Source: Nonomuraea gerenzanensis (lineage in GTDB: Bacteria > Actinomycetota > Actinomycetes > Streptosporangiales > Streptosporangiaceae). From it: a stretch of DNA of 64,000 nt. Position numbers and translations under genes: made by a program. The stretch covers positions 9,548,001 through 9,612,000 of the forward strand of contig NZ_CP084058.1 of assembly GCF_020215645.1 (NCBI RefSeq), in the 5' to 3' direction. Each line of letters starts with the position of its first letter. Position 1 is the stretch's first letter. Positions 9,241 through 18,111 of the stretch are shown here, piece by piece. The notes under the pieces are model-generated. The model was not told the origin of the DNA, did no database searches, and saw only the letters and a program-made list of their open reading frames with translations.

Positions 9241-9474
9241 GGAACTACCCAGCGCCGCGCCCTGCCTGCCGCGCCCTGCCCGCCGCGCCCTACCCGCGAG
9301 ACCATACGCAACGCGATCACCCCCCACTCCCCCACCATCAGCCCCCAACCGCGCGCACCATCACACCGCCGCCACAGGCGCCGCCCACCCCCGCCATCGC
9401 CCGAAGACCACCCCCACCGGCGGACCCTCAACTGGCGCAGCACCCTCCCCTCCAGACAGCCCTCTCGGGCCCGG

Positions 9475-11331
9475 CTACGATCGCGGCTCCGTGCGATCCC
9501 GACGACCCACCACCGGCACCTCGCCCCCCATGTCCACCATCACCATCCCGCCCCCGACCAGGGACACGACAACCACATCCCCTTCCTCCACCCGGACAAC
9601 GGGAACAGGCGGCCCTTCCTCCGGCACACCACCCAGCCAGACAAGGCTCACATAGAGCGCAGTGCCACCCGGGTGACCCGCCGCCAAGACATACGGCGTA
9701 GCGGAGTAATGCCCGTACGCATTGGTACCCACAGACGTGACCACGCCCGTACTCGTAAAACCATGCAGAGCACGGACAGCACTGGTCAGCCCATCCGGAC
9801 GCCCGGCAAGCGCCAGACCAGCCTCCTCCCGCAGCGCCGGCTCAGCCATCGCGGCCAGGGCATGGCCACCATCCCGCACCTGATGCCCGCTCGGCGCCGT
9901 AACCCGGTGAATCCTGATCTCCGCCGCCCCGTCCACCACGGACGCGGTCACAACACGCACCGGACCATCCTGGTAAGCAGAGGCGGCGAAGCGGTCGGAA
10001 GCGGCGAGCGGCTCGATGTGACGGCGCAGCGAGGCGGTACCGTCAGAGGCGATGACGGTCACGCGGTTGTCCACGTCCTGCGCCCGCTCCCCCACCTCCG
10101 GCCCCGTGTGGCTGGTGTAGGCGAGCTTGGTGTAATACGGGTCAGGAGCACCATCGGGCGGCTGGACGCGGTCGCGGTCGCTGCCGTGGTTGACCAGGCG
10201 GACGACGCCATCCGCGCTGGTGGTGTGCAGGAGCCAGCCGGGAGCGGGCATGGTCAGCGACTGGTCGGCCAGCTCGACGGGCGCGGCCTCCTCGGGTGCC
10301 GTCCAGACGGGGTGGCCGGCCGGAAGCAGGAGGCCGAGGAACGCCTTGCTGGCCCAGTACGGCGACGCCGGCCCCGAGTAGGACTGGGCGATGGGCGGGA
10401 ACGCGTCGTACCAGCCGATGGTGAGCAGGCCGCGCTCGTCCGGCGCGCCGCGCTCGGCGAAGTGGCGCAGCACGCGGCCGGCGATGCGGCGGGTGCGGCC
10501 GGGCGGGAGGGGCGTCGCGCCGGTGAGCGCGCCCAGCCACAGCGGCGCCACCGTCGCGAACCGGTACGTCAGCGAGCGCCCCTGGTGCACGGGCCCGCCG
10601 TCGGCGGCGAAGAAGTGCTGGTACTGCTCGAGGAAGCGGCGCAGCCGGCCCGCGTACAGCTCCTGCCTGGCCGTGTCACCGCTCATCCTGGCCCACAGCG
10701 ACGGATACAGGTGCAGCGCCCAGCCGCAGTAGTAGTCGAAGTTCTTGCCCTTGCCGTCGGAGTACCAGCCGTCGCCGACGTACCACTCCTCGATGCGGTC
10801 CAGGCCGCCGCTGATCTCGGACGGTTCGTACGGCCCGCCCACCTCGGCCAGGAACTGCTCGACGATCACCCGGAACAGCACCCAGTTGTTCTCCGGCGTA
10901 CGCCGCCCCACGAACCCGGCCAGCCACTCCACCACCCGCTCCCGCTCCCCCTCCGAGAGCCGGTCGAACAGCCACGGCCGCGTCTCGTGCAGCGCCAGCG
11001 CGATCGAGGCCGCCTCGACGAGCTGCTGCGACATGTCCGTGAGCGCGGGCCACGCGTACGGGTGCGCCGGATCGGTACCCGCGATCAAACCGCTCGCGTA
11101 CCGCTCCAGCAGCGCCGGCGGCACGTCGCCGCGCGCTCCGGCGATCCTGAACGCGGCGAGCAGGAACGTGCGCGCGTACCCTTCGAGGCCGTCACTCACC
11201 GGCCCCGACCTGCTGGCCGTGCCCGGCAGGCGGTATTGGGCGAAGCCGTCGGTCGCGTACGGCAGCACGGAGTTCAGCAGGTGGTCCGCCGTGGCTTCCC
11301 AATGCTCTCGGGTACGGTGCTCATCAGGCAT
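9475..11331 (-). CDS. DUF2264 protein, probable carbohydrate-active enzyme (paralogue 1)
   Basis: A 618-residue cytoplasmic protein (no signal peptide). The N-terminal two thirds match DUF2264, thought to form an (alpha/alpha)6 toroid like several glycoside hydrolases and lyases; the family overlaps, as far as I recall, with GH154. Conserved blocks are NNWVLFRVIVEQF, EEWYVGDGWYSDG, YYCGWALHLYP and GPASPYWASKAF. The C-terminal third is beta-rich. A close paralogue lies at 53815. It is divergent from a LacI regulator at 11506 and shares operator-like sites with it, so sugar-inducible expression is likely. No strong ribosome site is visible at ATG 11331. Confidence 0.85.
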   Translation of the reverse strand: MPDEHRTREHWEATADHLLNSVLPYATDGFAQYRLPGTASRSGPVSDGLEGYARTFLLAAFRIAGARGDVPPALLERYASGLIAGTDPAHPYAWPALTDMSQQLVEAASIALALHETRPWLFDRLSEGERERVVEWLAGFVGRRTPENNWVLFRVIVEQFLAEVGGPYEPSEISGGLDRIEEWYVGDGWYSDGKGKNFDYYCGWALHLYPSLWARMSGDTARQELYAGRLRRFLEQYQHFFAADGGPVHQGRSLTYRFATVAPLWLGALTGATPLPPGRTRRIAGRVLRHFAERGAPDERGLLTIGWYDAFPPIAQSYSGPASPYWASKAFLGLLLPAGHPVWTAPEEAAPVELADQSLTMPAPGWLLHTTSADGVVRLVNHGSDRDRVQPPDGAPDPYYTKLAYTSHTGPEVGERAQDVDNRVTVIASDGTASLRRHIEPLAASDRFAASAYQDGPVRVVTASVVDGAAEIRIHRVTAPSGHQVRDGGHALAAMAEPALREEAGLALAGRPDGLTSAVRALHGFTSTGVVTSVGTNAYGHYSATPYVLAAGHPGGTALYVSLVWLGGVPEEGPPVPVVRVEEGDVVVVSLVGGGMVMVDMGGEVPVVGRRDRTEPRS

Positions 11332-11387
11332 AAAGCGGATACTAGGCCACTAAGTCGGGGAAATAGAGACTTATCCGCCATCTAGTA

Positions 11388-11481
11388 GTAAGCGTTTAAC
11401 CTCTGCTCCTCGCCTCGGCATGGCGGGAAACGAGTTGACGCCGCGACGGCCAGGCGGAAACATCGCGTGTAAGCGGTTTAC
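11388..11481. promoter_or_regulatory. Two LacI-type operators between DUF2264 gene and lacI
   Basis: GTAAGCGTTTAAC (11388-11400) and GTAAGCGGTTTAC (11469-11481) share the same half-site and the CG-centred core of LacI/GalR operators. One lies close to the DUF2264 start, the other 24 bases before the lacI ATG. This suggests autoregulation and repression of the DUF2264 gene by the adjacent LacI protein. Confidence 0.65.
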
Positions 11482-11505
11482 CCATGTGTTTCACCGGGAG
11501 GTGGC

Positions 11506-12588
11506 ATGGTCCGGCGTGCGACGTCCGACAGCGGGGAGCGGCGGCCGACGACGATCCGTGACGTGGCCGCGCACGCGGGCGTGTCCGTGGCCACGGTGTC
11601 CCGCATCCTGTCGGGCTCCTACCCCAGCGCCCCGGCCACCCGCAGCAAGGTCATGAAGGCGGTGCGCGAGCTCGACTACGTCGCCAACGCCAACGCCCGC
11701 AACCTCGCCGGAGCCAGCAGCCGCAGCGTCGCCATCATCGTCAACTCCGTCGTGTCCCCGCACTACGCCCACGTCGCCCAGGGGGTGCAGACGCAGGCGG
11801 CGCTCGAGGGCAAGCTGTGCATCGTCGGCACCACCGGCGGCGATCCGGAGCGCGAGCTGGCCACCGTCCAGCTCATGCGGCAGGAGCACGCCGAATGCGT
11901 GATCCTCGTCGGGAACGTCGTCAACAACGACGCCTACCGCGAACGCATGGCCGACTACGCCCGCGCGCTCGCCGCGGCCGGCTCGCAGCTCGTCCTGTGC
12001 GGACGTCCCACGCTCGGGCCGGACGTGCCGGCCCTCGTCGTCGAGTACGACAACACCGGCGGCGCCTACGCCATCACCAGCCACCTGCTCTCGGCAGGGC
12101 ACCGGCGCATCCTCTTCCTCGGCAGGCACGAGGGCTACACCACCTCCGACAGCCGCATCACCGGCTACCGCAACGCCCTCGCCGACCACCGCGTCCCGCA
12201 CGACCCGGGCCTGGAGGTCGACGGCACGATGGAGCGCAGCGAGGGGTACCGCATGATCCGCGAACGCCTCGCGGCCGGCCCGCCCGACTTCACCGCCGTC
12301 TTCGCGGGCAACGACCTCATCGCGGCCGGCGCCCGCCAGGCGCTGCGCGAGCAGGGGCTTCGGGTGCCTGATGACATCTCCATGGTGGGCTTCGACGATC
12401 TGCCGCCGTCCGTGGACATCGACCTCACCACCGTGCATGTGCCGCACGAGGAGCTGGGGCGGACTGCGGTGCGGCTGGCACTCGAACGGCGGCAGGACAA
12501 GGGGGCGGCGCCGGCTCGGCATGTGTTGCTCGGGACGCACATCATCGTTCGGGATTCTGTGCGGCCGTTGCGGGTTGAGCTGGGGTGA
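11506..12588 (+). CDS. LacI-family transcriptional regulator
   Basis: A 360-residue LacI/GalR repressor. A 15-residue basic leader precedes the helix-turn-helix (TIRDVAAHAGVSVATVSRIL, residues 16-35); the hinge helix follows (YVANANARNLAG), then a full type I periplasmic-binding-protein-like effector domain ending at GTHIIVRDSVRPL. ATG at 11506 has GGGAGG upstream. The divergent DUF2264 gene and the paired operators mark the likely target. A strong hairpin begins at its stop codon. The effector is presumably a saccharide, unknown. Confidence 0.93.
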   Translation: MVRRATSDSGERRPTTIRDVAAHAGVSVATVSRILSGSYPSAPATRSKVMKAVRELDYVANANARNLAGASSRSVAIIVNSVVSPHYAHVAQGVQTQAALEGKLCIVGTTGGDPERELATVQLMRQEHAECVILVGNVVNNDAYRERMADYARALAAAGSQLVLCGRPTLGPDVPALVVEYDNTGGAYAITSHLLSAGHRRILFLGRHEGYTTSDSRITGYRNALADHRVPHDPGLEVDGTMERSEGYRMIRERLAAGPPDFTAVFAGNDLIAAGARQALREQGLRVPDDISMVGFDDLPPSVDIDLTTVHVPHEELGRTAVRLALERRQDKGAAPARHVLLGTHIIVRDSVRPLRVELG

Positions 12589-12617
12589 GCCCCGGCTGTG
12601 GCGGGGTGCCGGGGCTC
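12587..12617 (+). terminator. Hairpin terminator of lacI gene
   Basis: A perfect 10-base stem (GAGCCCCGGC / GCCGGGGCTC) with an 11-base loop overlaps the lacI stop codon. No U-tract follows, as is common for actinobacterial terminators. Confidence 0.65.
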
Positions 12618-12668
12618 GGTGGGTGCTGCTGAGGGTGGGTACGCTTCCGGACTCAGCCGGGGGCGCCG

Positions 12669-12800
12669 TCAGTCGGGTTCGACGTCGCCGAGCCAGATGT
12701 AGCCGTTGTCGACGTCGAGCCAGGCGTTCTCCGAGGTGCTCGGGCCGATCGCGTTCGCTACTTGCTGGACGATGTACGAGGCCGGGTAGGCGGTGGTTGC
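12669..12800 (-). pseudogene. In-frame C-terminal extension of the SH3-like protein beyond a TAG codon
   Basis: Directly after the TAG that ends the gene at 12801 the same frame stays open for 43 more codons to TGA (12671-12669). The extension ends NAWLDVDNGYIWLGDVEPD, which looks like the last two strands of a bacterial SH3 domain whose first strands lie in the upstream ORF. It has no start codon or ribosome site of its own. It is either a disabled end of the gene, cut off by a nonsense change, or is reached by stop-codon readthrough, or the TAG is a sequence error. Confidence 0.7.
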
Positions 12801-13619
12801 CTAGTCGCTCGATGCGGTGGTGGAGGGCGCGGAGAGGTCGCCGGTGGTCATGTCGGTGTAGACGTCGTGAGCCGCCGAATCGCCGGAGGTGTCGTTGGCC
12901 TCATTCGTGTCGCTGGGCGACATCTCGCCGATGAACGTGTCGCCGGACGCCGGCTCGCCAGACGCCAGCTCGCCAGGCGCCAGCTCGCCGGACGCCAGCT
13001 CGCCGGACGCGGTTTCTTCGGCCGCCATTTCGGCGGCGGCCGCGGCAGCAGCCATCATGGCGGCCTCTTCTGCGGTTGGCTCGGCGTAGCCGGGCATCTC
13101 TCCATCGGCCATCTCGCCGTCAGCCGCGGCGACACCCGCAGGCATCTCTGCATCGGCCATCTCGCCGTCGGGCGCGGCGACACCCGCAGGCGTCTCGCCA
13201 TCGGGCATGGCGTCCTCAGCCATCTCGCCGGACGTGGCACCACCGGGCATCGTCCCGGCGAGCCCCGCCGCCTCCTCATCCGTCATCTCGACGTAGCCGG
13301 TCGTCTCGTCGTACTGCACCGCCTCGCCGTACTCCATGCGATCGACGATGTCGTACGCCGGCCCGGGACCGGCCCGCACCGGCGCGCCCTCGGGGTCGGC
13401 CACCCGGAGGTCGTCGTCGTCCGGCACCGGCTGGGCGGCCTGGGCTGGTCCGTGGCCCACGCCTACGTCGGCCTGGGACCGTACTTGACCCGCGTCCACG
13501 TCGGCCTGCGCCCGCACTTGACCCGCGCCCACGTCGGCCTGCGCCGTCGCCGCCGCGCCGAGCAGGCCCGTTACGCCCACAGCGCCGACGACGGCGAACT
13601 TGGTGATGGTGGTCCGCAT
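12801..13619 (-). CDS. Secreted repeat-rich acidic protein with split SH3-like domain
   Basis: A 272-residue protein with a signal peptide (MRTTITKFAVVGAVGVTGLL, cleaved after AQA near residue 28). Short N-terminal repeats (ADVGAGQVRAQADVDAGQVR) come first. The opening of a bacterial SH3 domain follows (APVRAGPGPAYDIVDRMEYG, ETTGYVEM), then about 180 acidic, Ala/Gly/Pro/Glu-rich residues with internal repeats (GEMADGEMP; GELAS x4). At DNA level there is a 48-base duplication starting at 13111 and 13159 and 15-base repeats at 12946-13010. The expected end of the SH3 domain lies in frame beyond the TAG at 12803-12801. Probably a cell-surface protein; function unknown. Confidence 0.75.
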   Translation of the reverse strand: MRTTITKFAVVGAVGVTGLLGAAATAQADVGAGQVRAQADVDAGQVRSQADVGVGHGPAQAAQPVPDDDDLRVADPEGAPVRAGPGPAYDIVDRMEYGEAVQYDETTGYVEMTDEEAAGLAGTMPGGATSGEMAEDAMPDGETPAGVAAPDGEMADAEMPAGVAAADGEMADGEMPGYAEPTAEEAAMMAAAAAAAEMAAEETASGELASGELAPGELASGEPASGDTFIGEMSPSDTNEANDTSGDSAAHDVYTDMTTGDLSAPSTTASSD

Positions 13620-13981
13620 CTCGGGTACCCCCGATTCCTGCTTCCTCGCGACCGCCGTTCCCGAAGTGGGAGAGCCGTCGCCTTGCAGTCACCTGTCGAG
13701 CTGCCCTCGGCCGGGAGGTCCCATCCCGCTCTGGCGTCAAAACCGGCCCAACTGCTCCTGCGGCTCATCCGTACCGACCGCCTCAACCGCCCTGCGGCTG
13801 GGAGCTCCGCCGGGGCCTCGCCGAGGCCGGTAGCACGGTACACAGTGCGCTCGTCCGCCTGACTGCACACCACCGGCCCGGGCCGGCGCATCTGTCGCGT
13901 TCTGGTGAGGCTGCTGTTCGGGCGCGAGGTAGGCAGGCAGGTGTGACAGCGGCCGCTACCGTCGTGCTCTCAAGCCACGCA
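13620..13981. other. Gene-free stretch
   Basis: I see no gene, RNA or clear repeat here. It must contain the promoter of the SH3-like gene, whose ATG (13619) is preceded by a purine-rich GAGGAAGCAGGAA segment, and the region after the YcaQ-like gene's stop on the other side. Open frames that cross it have no ribosome sites and no recognisable product. Confidence 0.5.
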
Positions 13982-15196
13982 TCACCCCAGGACAGCGCCC
14001 CGCCACGGCGCTGTCACCTTCTCTCCATGGACGACCTCACGGGCGCCGGCGAACGCGGCCAGATCGGTGATCGCCTTCGCGACGGCCCGGACGGTGCTCG
14101 GGTCGGTGGTGGTGTCCTCCGGGAAGACGCCCTCGATCTCCAGCACCCCGCGCCGCCGGTCCATGCGCGGGACGAGCCGCCCGATCAGTCGCTCCCCGTG
14201 CAGGATCGGCATGATGTAGTGGCCGTACTGCCGCTTGTGCTTGGGGACGTACATCTCCGTGCGGAACGCGAACCCCCACAGGCGCTCGGTGCGCTCGCGA
14301 TCGCAGATGAGGTTGTCGAACGGCGACAGGAGCGTGGTGTGCGGTTGCCAGGCGTCGCGTTCCAGCAGAGCGAGGGCGTCCACGTGCGCGTACCAGGTCT
14401 CGTCGCCGCCCTCCACCGCGACGGGGACGATGCGCTCCGAGCGGTGCAGGGCGGCGAGCACCTCGGTGAGGCCCGGGTAGCGGCTGCGGGTGAAGTGGTT
14501 CTCGATGTCGGGGGCTCGGGCGACGCCGAGGGCGCGCAGGGCGTGCTCGGTCGCCAGGGTCACCGCTGCTTCCTGGGAGAGCGGCTCGGCCTGCGTCCAG
14601 CCGGGGAGCCAGCGCTCGGCCAGGTCCCAGTGGCGGGTGCGGCCCTGCCTGGCGGCCACCATGATGTGGCCCTGGGTCCACAGGAAGTCCAGCATGCGTT
14701 CGACGTTGCGGCCGTTGGTCCAGCCGCTGGACTTCCACGGCACGGCGGCGAGGTCCTCGAACGCGCCCGGCGGGAGCGGGCCCGCCTCGCGCAGGCGGTC
14801 GAGCACGTGGCGACGTAAGACGTCGTTGGCTTCCAGCCAGCCGTGCACCATGCGGGCGTAGTCGGACTCGCCCTCGGCGTAGCGGCGCATCATGAGGTGG
14901 TGGATCGGGTAGTCCTCGGCCAGCACGATCGAGGCGGCGTGGGCCCAGTATTCGAACAGCCAGCGCTCCTGCCACAGGAGCGTGTCGAGGTCGGCGGGGC
15001 TGTAGTGGCCGGCTCGGCTCCAGAGCACGAGGAGGTGGCTGCGGGCCACCGCGTTGACGGGGTCGAGCTGCAGGCAGCGCAGGCGGCTCAGGATCGAGCG
15101 CAGGCCCTCCAGGTCACCGGTGGGGCGGGGGCCGGCCAGGTGCTGGCACATCACGGCCAGTCGTCGCGCCGACTCCAGGGTGAGGGTTAGGGCCAC
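13982..15196 (-). CDS. YcaQ/AlkX-like winged-helix DNA glycosylase family protein
   Basis: A 404-residue HTH_42 (DUF1006) protein. Members include AlkZ and E. coli YcaQ (AlkX), glycosylases that unhook interstrand crosslinks and alkylated bases. The catalytic QxQ/QxD position is present as CLQLDPVNAVARSHLLVLWSR, that is QxD, the variant of the YcaQ/AlkX group. Other family blocks are FEYWAHAASIV, WKSSGWTNGRNVERMLDFLW and LLSPFDNLICDRERTERLWGF. GTG at 15196 gives the usual N-terminus (LTLESARRLAVMCQ). It stands alone between repeat tracts. A DNA-repair role is inferred from the family. Confidence 0.88.
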   Translation of the reverse strand: MALTLTLESARRLAVMCQHLAGPRPTGDLEGLRSILSRLRCLQLDPVNAVARSHLLVLWSRAGHYSPADLDTLLWQERWLFEYWAHAASIVLAEDYPIHHLMMRRYAEGESDYARMVHGWLEANDVLRRHVLDRLREAGPLPPGAFEDLAAVPWKSSGWTNGRNVERMLDFLWTQGHIMVAARQGRTRHWDLAERWLPGWTQAEPLSQEAAVTLATEHALRALGVARAPDIENHFTRSRYPGLTEVLAALHRSERIVPVAVEGGDETWYAHVDALALLERDAWQPHTTLLSPFDNLICDRERTERLWGFAFRTEMYVPKHKRQYGHYIMPILHGERLIGRLVPRMDRRRGVLEIEGVFPEDTTTDPSTVRAVAKAITDLAAFAGAREVVHGEKVTAPWRGAVLG

Positions 15197-15320
15197 GAGG
15201 TGGGAGCGTAATCGAAAAGGCGTTCGATGGCAAAGTGGCTCAGGGGTTGTCGCGTTGCGGTGCAGAGGTGACGACGCAAGGGGGTGTGAGCGGCGTGGAG
15301 GGCTTGGGCGCGGGGCACAC

Positions 15321-15440
15321 GGGGCGGTGATGTGCGGGGCGCAGGGGGCGGTGATGTGCGGGCCACAGGAGGCGGTGATGCGCGGGCCACAGGAGGCGGT
15401 GATGTGCGGGGCGCAGGGGGCGGTGATGTGCGGGCCACAG
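15321..15440. repeat. 24-base tandem repeat, five units, in a 494-base gene-free gap
   Basis: Five contiguous 24-base units (15321, 15345, 15369, 15393, 15417), each a variant of GGGGCGGTGATGTGCGGG plus CGCAG or CCACAG; a decayed sixth follows. Unit 1 resembles unit 4, and units 2 and 5 are identical, suggesting duplication of a multi-unit block. The surrounding gap 15197-15690 holds no believable gene. Confidence 0.85.
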
Positions 15441-15690
15441 GGGGCAGTGTGCGCGGCGCATGGAGGCGGGGTGCAGAGGGCGCGAGGGCAGGGTGCGCAG
15501 GGTGCGGTCGCGGGACGCGGGGGTGCGGAGGACTCAGCGCGGTGGGCGCGAGGGCGCCGGGAGGCGAGTGCGCAGGTAGATGCCCGGCGCCCGCTCGGGT
15601 GACTCGGGGCCGGCCGGGAAGGCCGTCTCGCCGTTCCATCGGTACTCGGAGCTGGGGCCGGAGGCTTGGGATCGCCGCGCCGTCCGCCTG

Positions 15691-17241
15691 TCACGGCCGG
15701 GTGTCGATGAGGTTCTGGCGGGCGTCGCCGGGGAGCAGGTAGCCGGCCTTCACGTTGTGGGCGTCCGCGCGGACGACCGCCGCCACGTAATGGCCGTGGG
15801 TCGGGTACAGCCGGTCGAGCTGCTCCTGAGTGAACGGGATGTGCGTGCCGAACAGTACGCAGAACGTCTCGCCGGAGTTGTCGCCCGTGTTCAGCGCCCT
15901 GGGCGCCACCACCTGCGACAGCCGGATGCCCCCACGCGCCAGCCCCAGCTCGTCGCGCGCTTTGGTTCCGTCCGGGGCGAACTCCAGGGGCTGTGCGCTG
16001 GGCGGGGCGACGCCACGCCGCGCCCAGCGGGTGAGGTGGTCGTAGGCGGCGGCCAGGACGTGGTGCAGCGGCACGCGGCTGAAGGGCGGTCTGGCGCACG
16101 TGTACGTCGGCGCGGCCCCGAGATCGCGGGTGAGCAGCGGGACTCGGGCGTTGTAGCCGTGCCAGCCGGAGTGTGCGCTGCCGGCCACCTCCCAGCGGCG
16201 GAACCGCTCGGTGTCCGGAGGCCGCACGGGCGAGCGCACGTCCGTCTCCGACAGCACCTGGAAGACCGGCTCCGCGCCGGCGCGGGTGGGGGCCGGGCCG
16301 ACGATCTGGCCGTAACCGTCGAAGACGCTCTCTAGGTGCGGCAGCACGGCGTCGTAGTAGACGGTCAGCCGGCCGGCCGACTGCGAGGCGCCGACGGCCA
16401 GCACCGTGTTCGCGCGCAGGCGGCCCAGGAGGGAGGGGCGGGCGGATGCCTTGATGGCCTTGGCCGCCTGGGAGAACACGTCGTAGGAGAGCTGGTCGGT
16501 CATGAACTGGCCGCCGCCCGTGACGTCGAGGGTGCCGTATCGGGCGGGGCTCCACTGGCGGAGCTGGTTCACGCCCACGCGCTGGGCCGAGACGCCGACC
16601 CACGCGTAGCCGGCGCGGGTGAGCTGCTCGGTGCTCCACAGGGCGTCCAGGTCGTAGCCGGCGGTGACGTTCTGCCACTCCATCAGTACGGTGCCGTTGA
16701 AGGTGGCCTGGATCGCCGGGCGGCGGACGATCACTCTGGTTCGGTACGGCACGTCGGAGGCGAGCAGCTCGCCCGTGGTGGTGTAGGCGTCGGCGTTGCC
16801 CGAGAGGTGGAACTCCTGCTCGACGTAGCCGCGTTCGCGCAGGTCGGCGTCGGTGGCCAGCCAGGGGTAGGTCTGGGAGATGTCCGGTGAGGCGGGGTCG
16901 CCCGGTAAGACGCCCGGCAGCGGGCCTTCCACCGTCGGCACGTCCACCAGGCCGGCCGCGATGGGGTGGGCTCCCGAAGCCACCGTTGCGGCCCTTGCGG
17001 CCGACGCGACCGTTTCAGCCGGAGCGGTTGCTGTGGCGAAAGCGGTCCTAGAGGTTGCTGTGGCAAGAGCGCTCGCAGCGGGGGTCGTTGCGGCCGAAGC
17101 GGTAGTCACGGCGGAAGCGGTAGTCACCGCCGATGCGGCGGGAGTGACCGCAGCCTGAGCCGCCGACGCGGGAAACAGGCTCGCGGCGAGCAGCGCCGCA
17201 CCCGCGACCCGTGCCACTCGAGGGAGGGAAAATGCCGCCAT
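15691..17241 (-). CDS. Secreted alpha/beta-hydrolase domain protein
   Basis: A 516-residue secreted protein. After the signal peptide (ending near AAQA) comes an unusual 60-residue Ala/Thr/Val-rich repeat (SAVTTASAVTTASAATT), then a large alpha/beta-hydrolase domain of the kind often annotated just so in actinomycetes. The nucleophile elbow is probably GASQS with Ser286; a late His lies in THGHY or DAHN. ATG at 17241 follows GGAAGGAGA. No neighbour hints at the substrate; esterase or lactonase activity is possible but untested. Confidence 0.8.
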   Translation of the reverse strand: MAAFSLPRVARVAGAALLAASLFPASAAQAAVTPAASAVTTASAVTTASAATTPAASALATATSRTAFATATAPAETVASAARAATVASGAHPIAAGLVDVPTVEGPLPGVLPGDPASPDISQTYPWLATDADLRERGYVEQEFHLSGNADAYTTTGELLASDVPYRTRVIVRRPAIQATFNGTVLMEWQNVTAGYDLDALWSTEQLTRAGYAWVGVSAQRVGVNQLRQWSPARYGTLDVTGGGQFMTDQLSYDVFSQAAKAIKASARPSLLGRLRANTVLAVGASQSAGRLTVYYDAVLPHLESVFDGYGQIVGPAPTRAGAEPVFQVLSETDVRSPVRPPDTERFRRWEVAGSAHSGWHGYNARVPLLTRDLGAAPTYTCARPPFSRVPLHHVLAAAYDHLTRWARRGVAPPSAQPLEFAPDGTKARDELGLARGGIRLSQVVAPRALNTGDNSGETFCVLFGTHIPFTQEQLDRLYPTHGHYVAAVVRADAHNVKAGYLLPGDARQNLIDTRP

Positions 17242-17339
17242 CGCGCGATCTCCTTCCAGGGGCCCGGCAAGTCGGCCACCCCCGATGATCCCCCGCCCGG
17301 CAGCCCACGCGCATCGGCACAATCACCGGCGCACCGCGA

Positions 17340-17975
17340 TCAAGCAGACGGCCGCCCCTCGATGCCATAAAGCGCGTGAAACAACGGCCACGTCAAAGCC
17401 GCCATCTCCCCCGCAGACCGCCGACACCCCCCTTGCAACCACTCAGCCGCCACCCCGATCAAAGCCCCCGCCGTAAAAGCGGCCGGCACATCAAGCGGCA
17501 ACCCCAACGCCGACCCCACCAGATCCCCCGCGTCCCCCCTCTCCACCGCCTCCCGCAGCCGCTCCTCGATGGCCACAGTGCTGCGCCGCCGGATGTGATC
17601 GGCCACCCGCGCACTCCCCTGCGGCCCCAGCAACGCCCGATAGAGCCCCGCGTGCTCGGCGAGGCTGGCGAAAAAGGCCTCCAGCGACTCGGTGGCCTCC
17701 TGCCCTGGATCGGCCGCGTTGAAGTCACCGGGCAGGGACTCGATCAGCCGGTCGATCATCGCGGTGCAGGCGGCCTCCGCCAGCTCGTGCACGTCGCGGT
17801 AGTGGTCGTAGAACGTCGAGCGGCTCACCCCGGCGAGCTCGGCGACGTCGGCGACGGTGACGCGGGACAGGTCCTGCTCCTCGACGAGCTGGAGCAGCGC
17901 CCGTGCCAGGGCCGCCTGGGTGCGGCGCACGCGGCGGTCGCCCGTGGGGGTGCTGCTTGCTCTGCTCGTGACCAC
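17340..17975 (-). CDS. TetR-family regulator of the P450 cassette
   Basis: A 211-residue TetR protein. The helix-turn-helix is TVADVAELAGVSRSTFYDHY, near residues 40-59; a TetR_C helical domain follows. The start is GTG at 17975 with only a weak ribosome site. It is divergent from the ferredoxin reductase gene, and a 30-base palindrome lies between them. It therefore probably represses itself and the reductase-P450-ferredoxin operon until a ligand, plausibly the P450 substrate, binds. Confidence 0.92.
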   Translation of the reverse strand: MVTSRASSTPTGDRRVRRTQAALARALLQLVEEQDLSRVTVADVAELAGVSRSTFYDHYRDVHELAEAACTAMIDRLIESLPGDFNAADPGQEATESLEAFFASLAEHAGLYRALLGPQGSARVADHIRRRSTVAIEERLREAVERGDAGDLVGSALGLPLDVPAAFTAGALIGVAAEWLQGGCRRSAGEMAALTWPLFHALYGIEGRPSA

Positions 17976-17995
17976 GGATTCACCCTACCGTCTGA

Positions 17996-18025
17996 CTACA
18001 TGTGCAGGTTTTCCTACAGATGTAG
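17996..18025. promoter_or_regulatory. 30-base palindromic TetR operator
   Basis: The inverted repeat has arms beginning CTACATGTGCAGG and ending CCTACAGATGTAG around a TTTT centre; 11 of the 13 arm positions pair. It lies 20 bases from the tetR start and 86 bases before the reductase start, as expected for a shared operator. Confidence 0.8.
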
Positions 18026-18111
18026 GGTAATCTGTGGGCGACACGAGGGAAAGGACTACGACCTATGCGGGTTTCTGCAGGTAGGACGGCCTCTCACCGG
18101 AGCGGGGCGGC

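Noticed and set aside
13571..13891. 106-residue protein upstream of the SH3-like gene
   Set aside because: No ribosome site, it overlaps the signal-peptide region of the real gene, and the composition resembles random high-GC frames.
15187..15639. Repeat proteins on either strand
   Set aside because: They are readings of the 24-base tandem repeat; composition is His/Pro or Gly/Ala only and start sites are missing.
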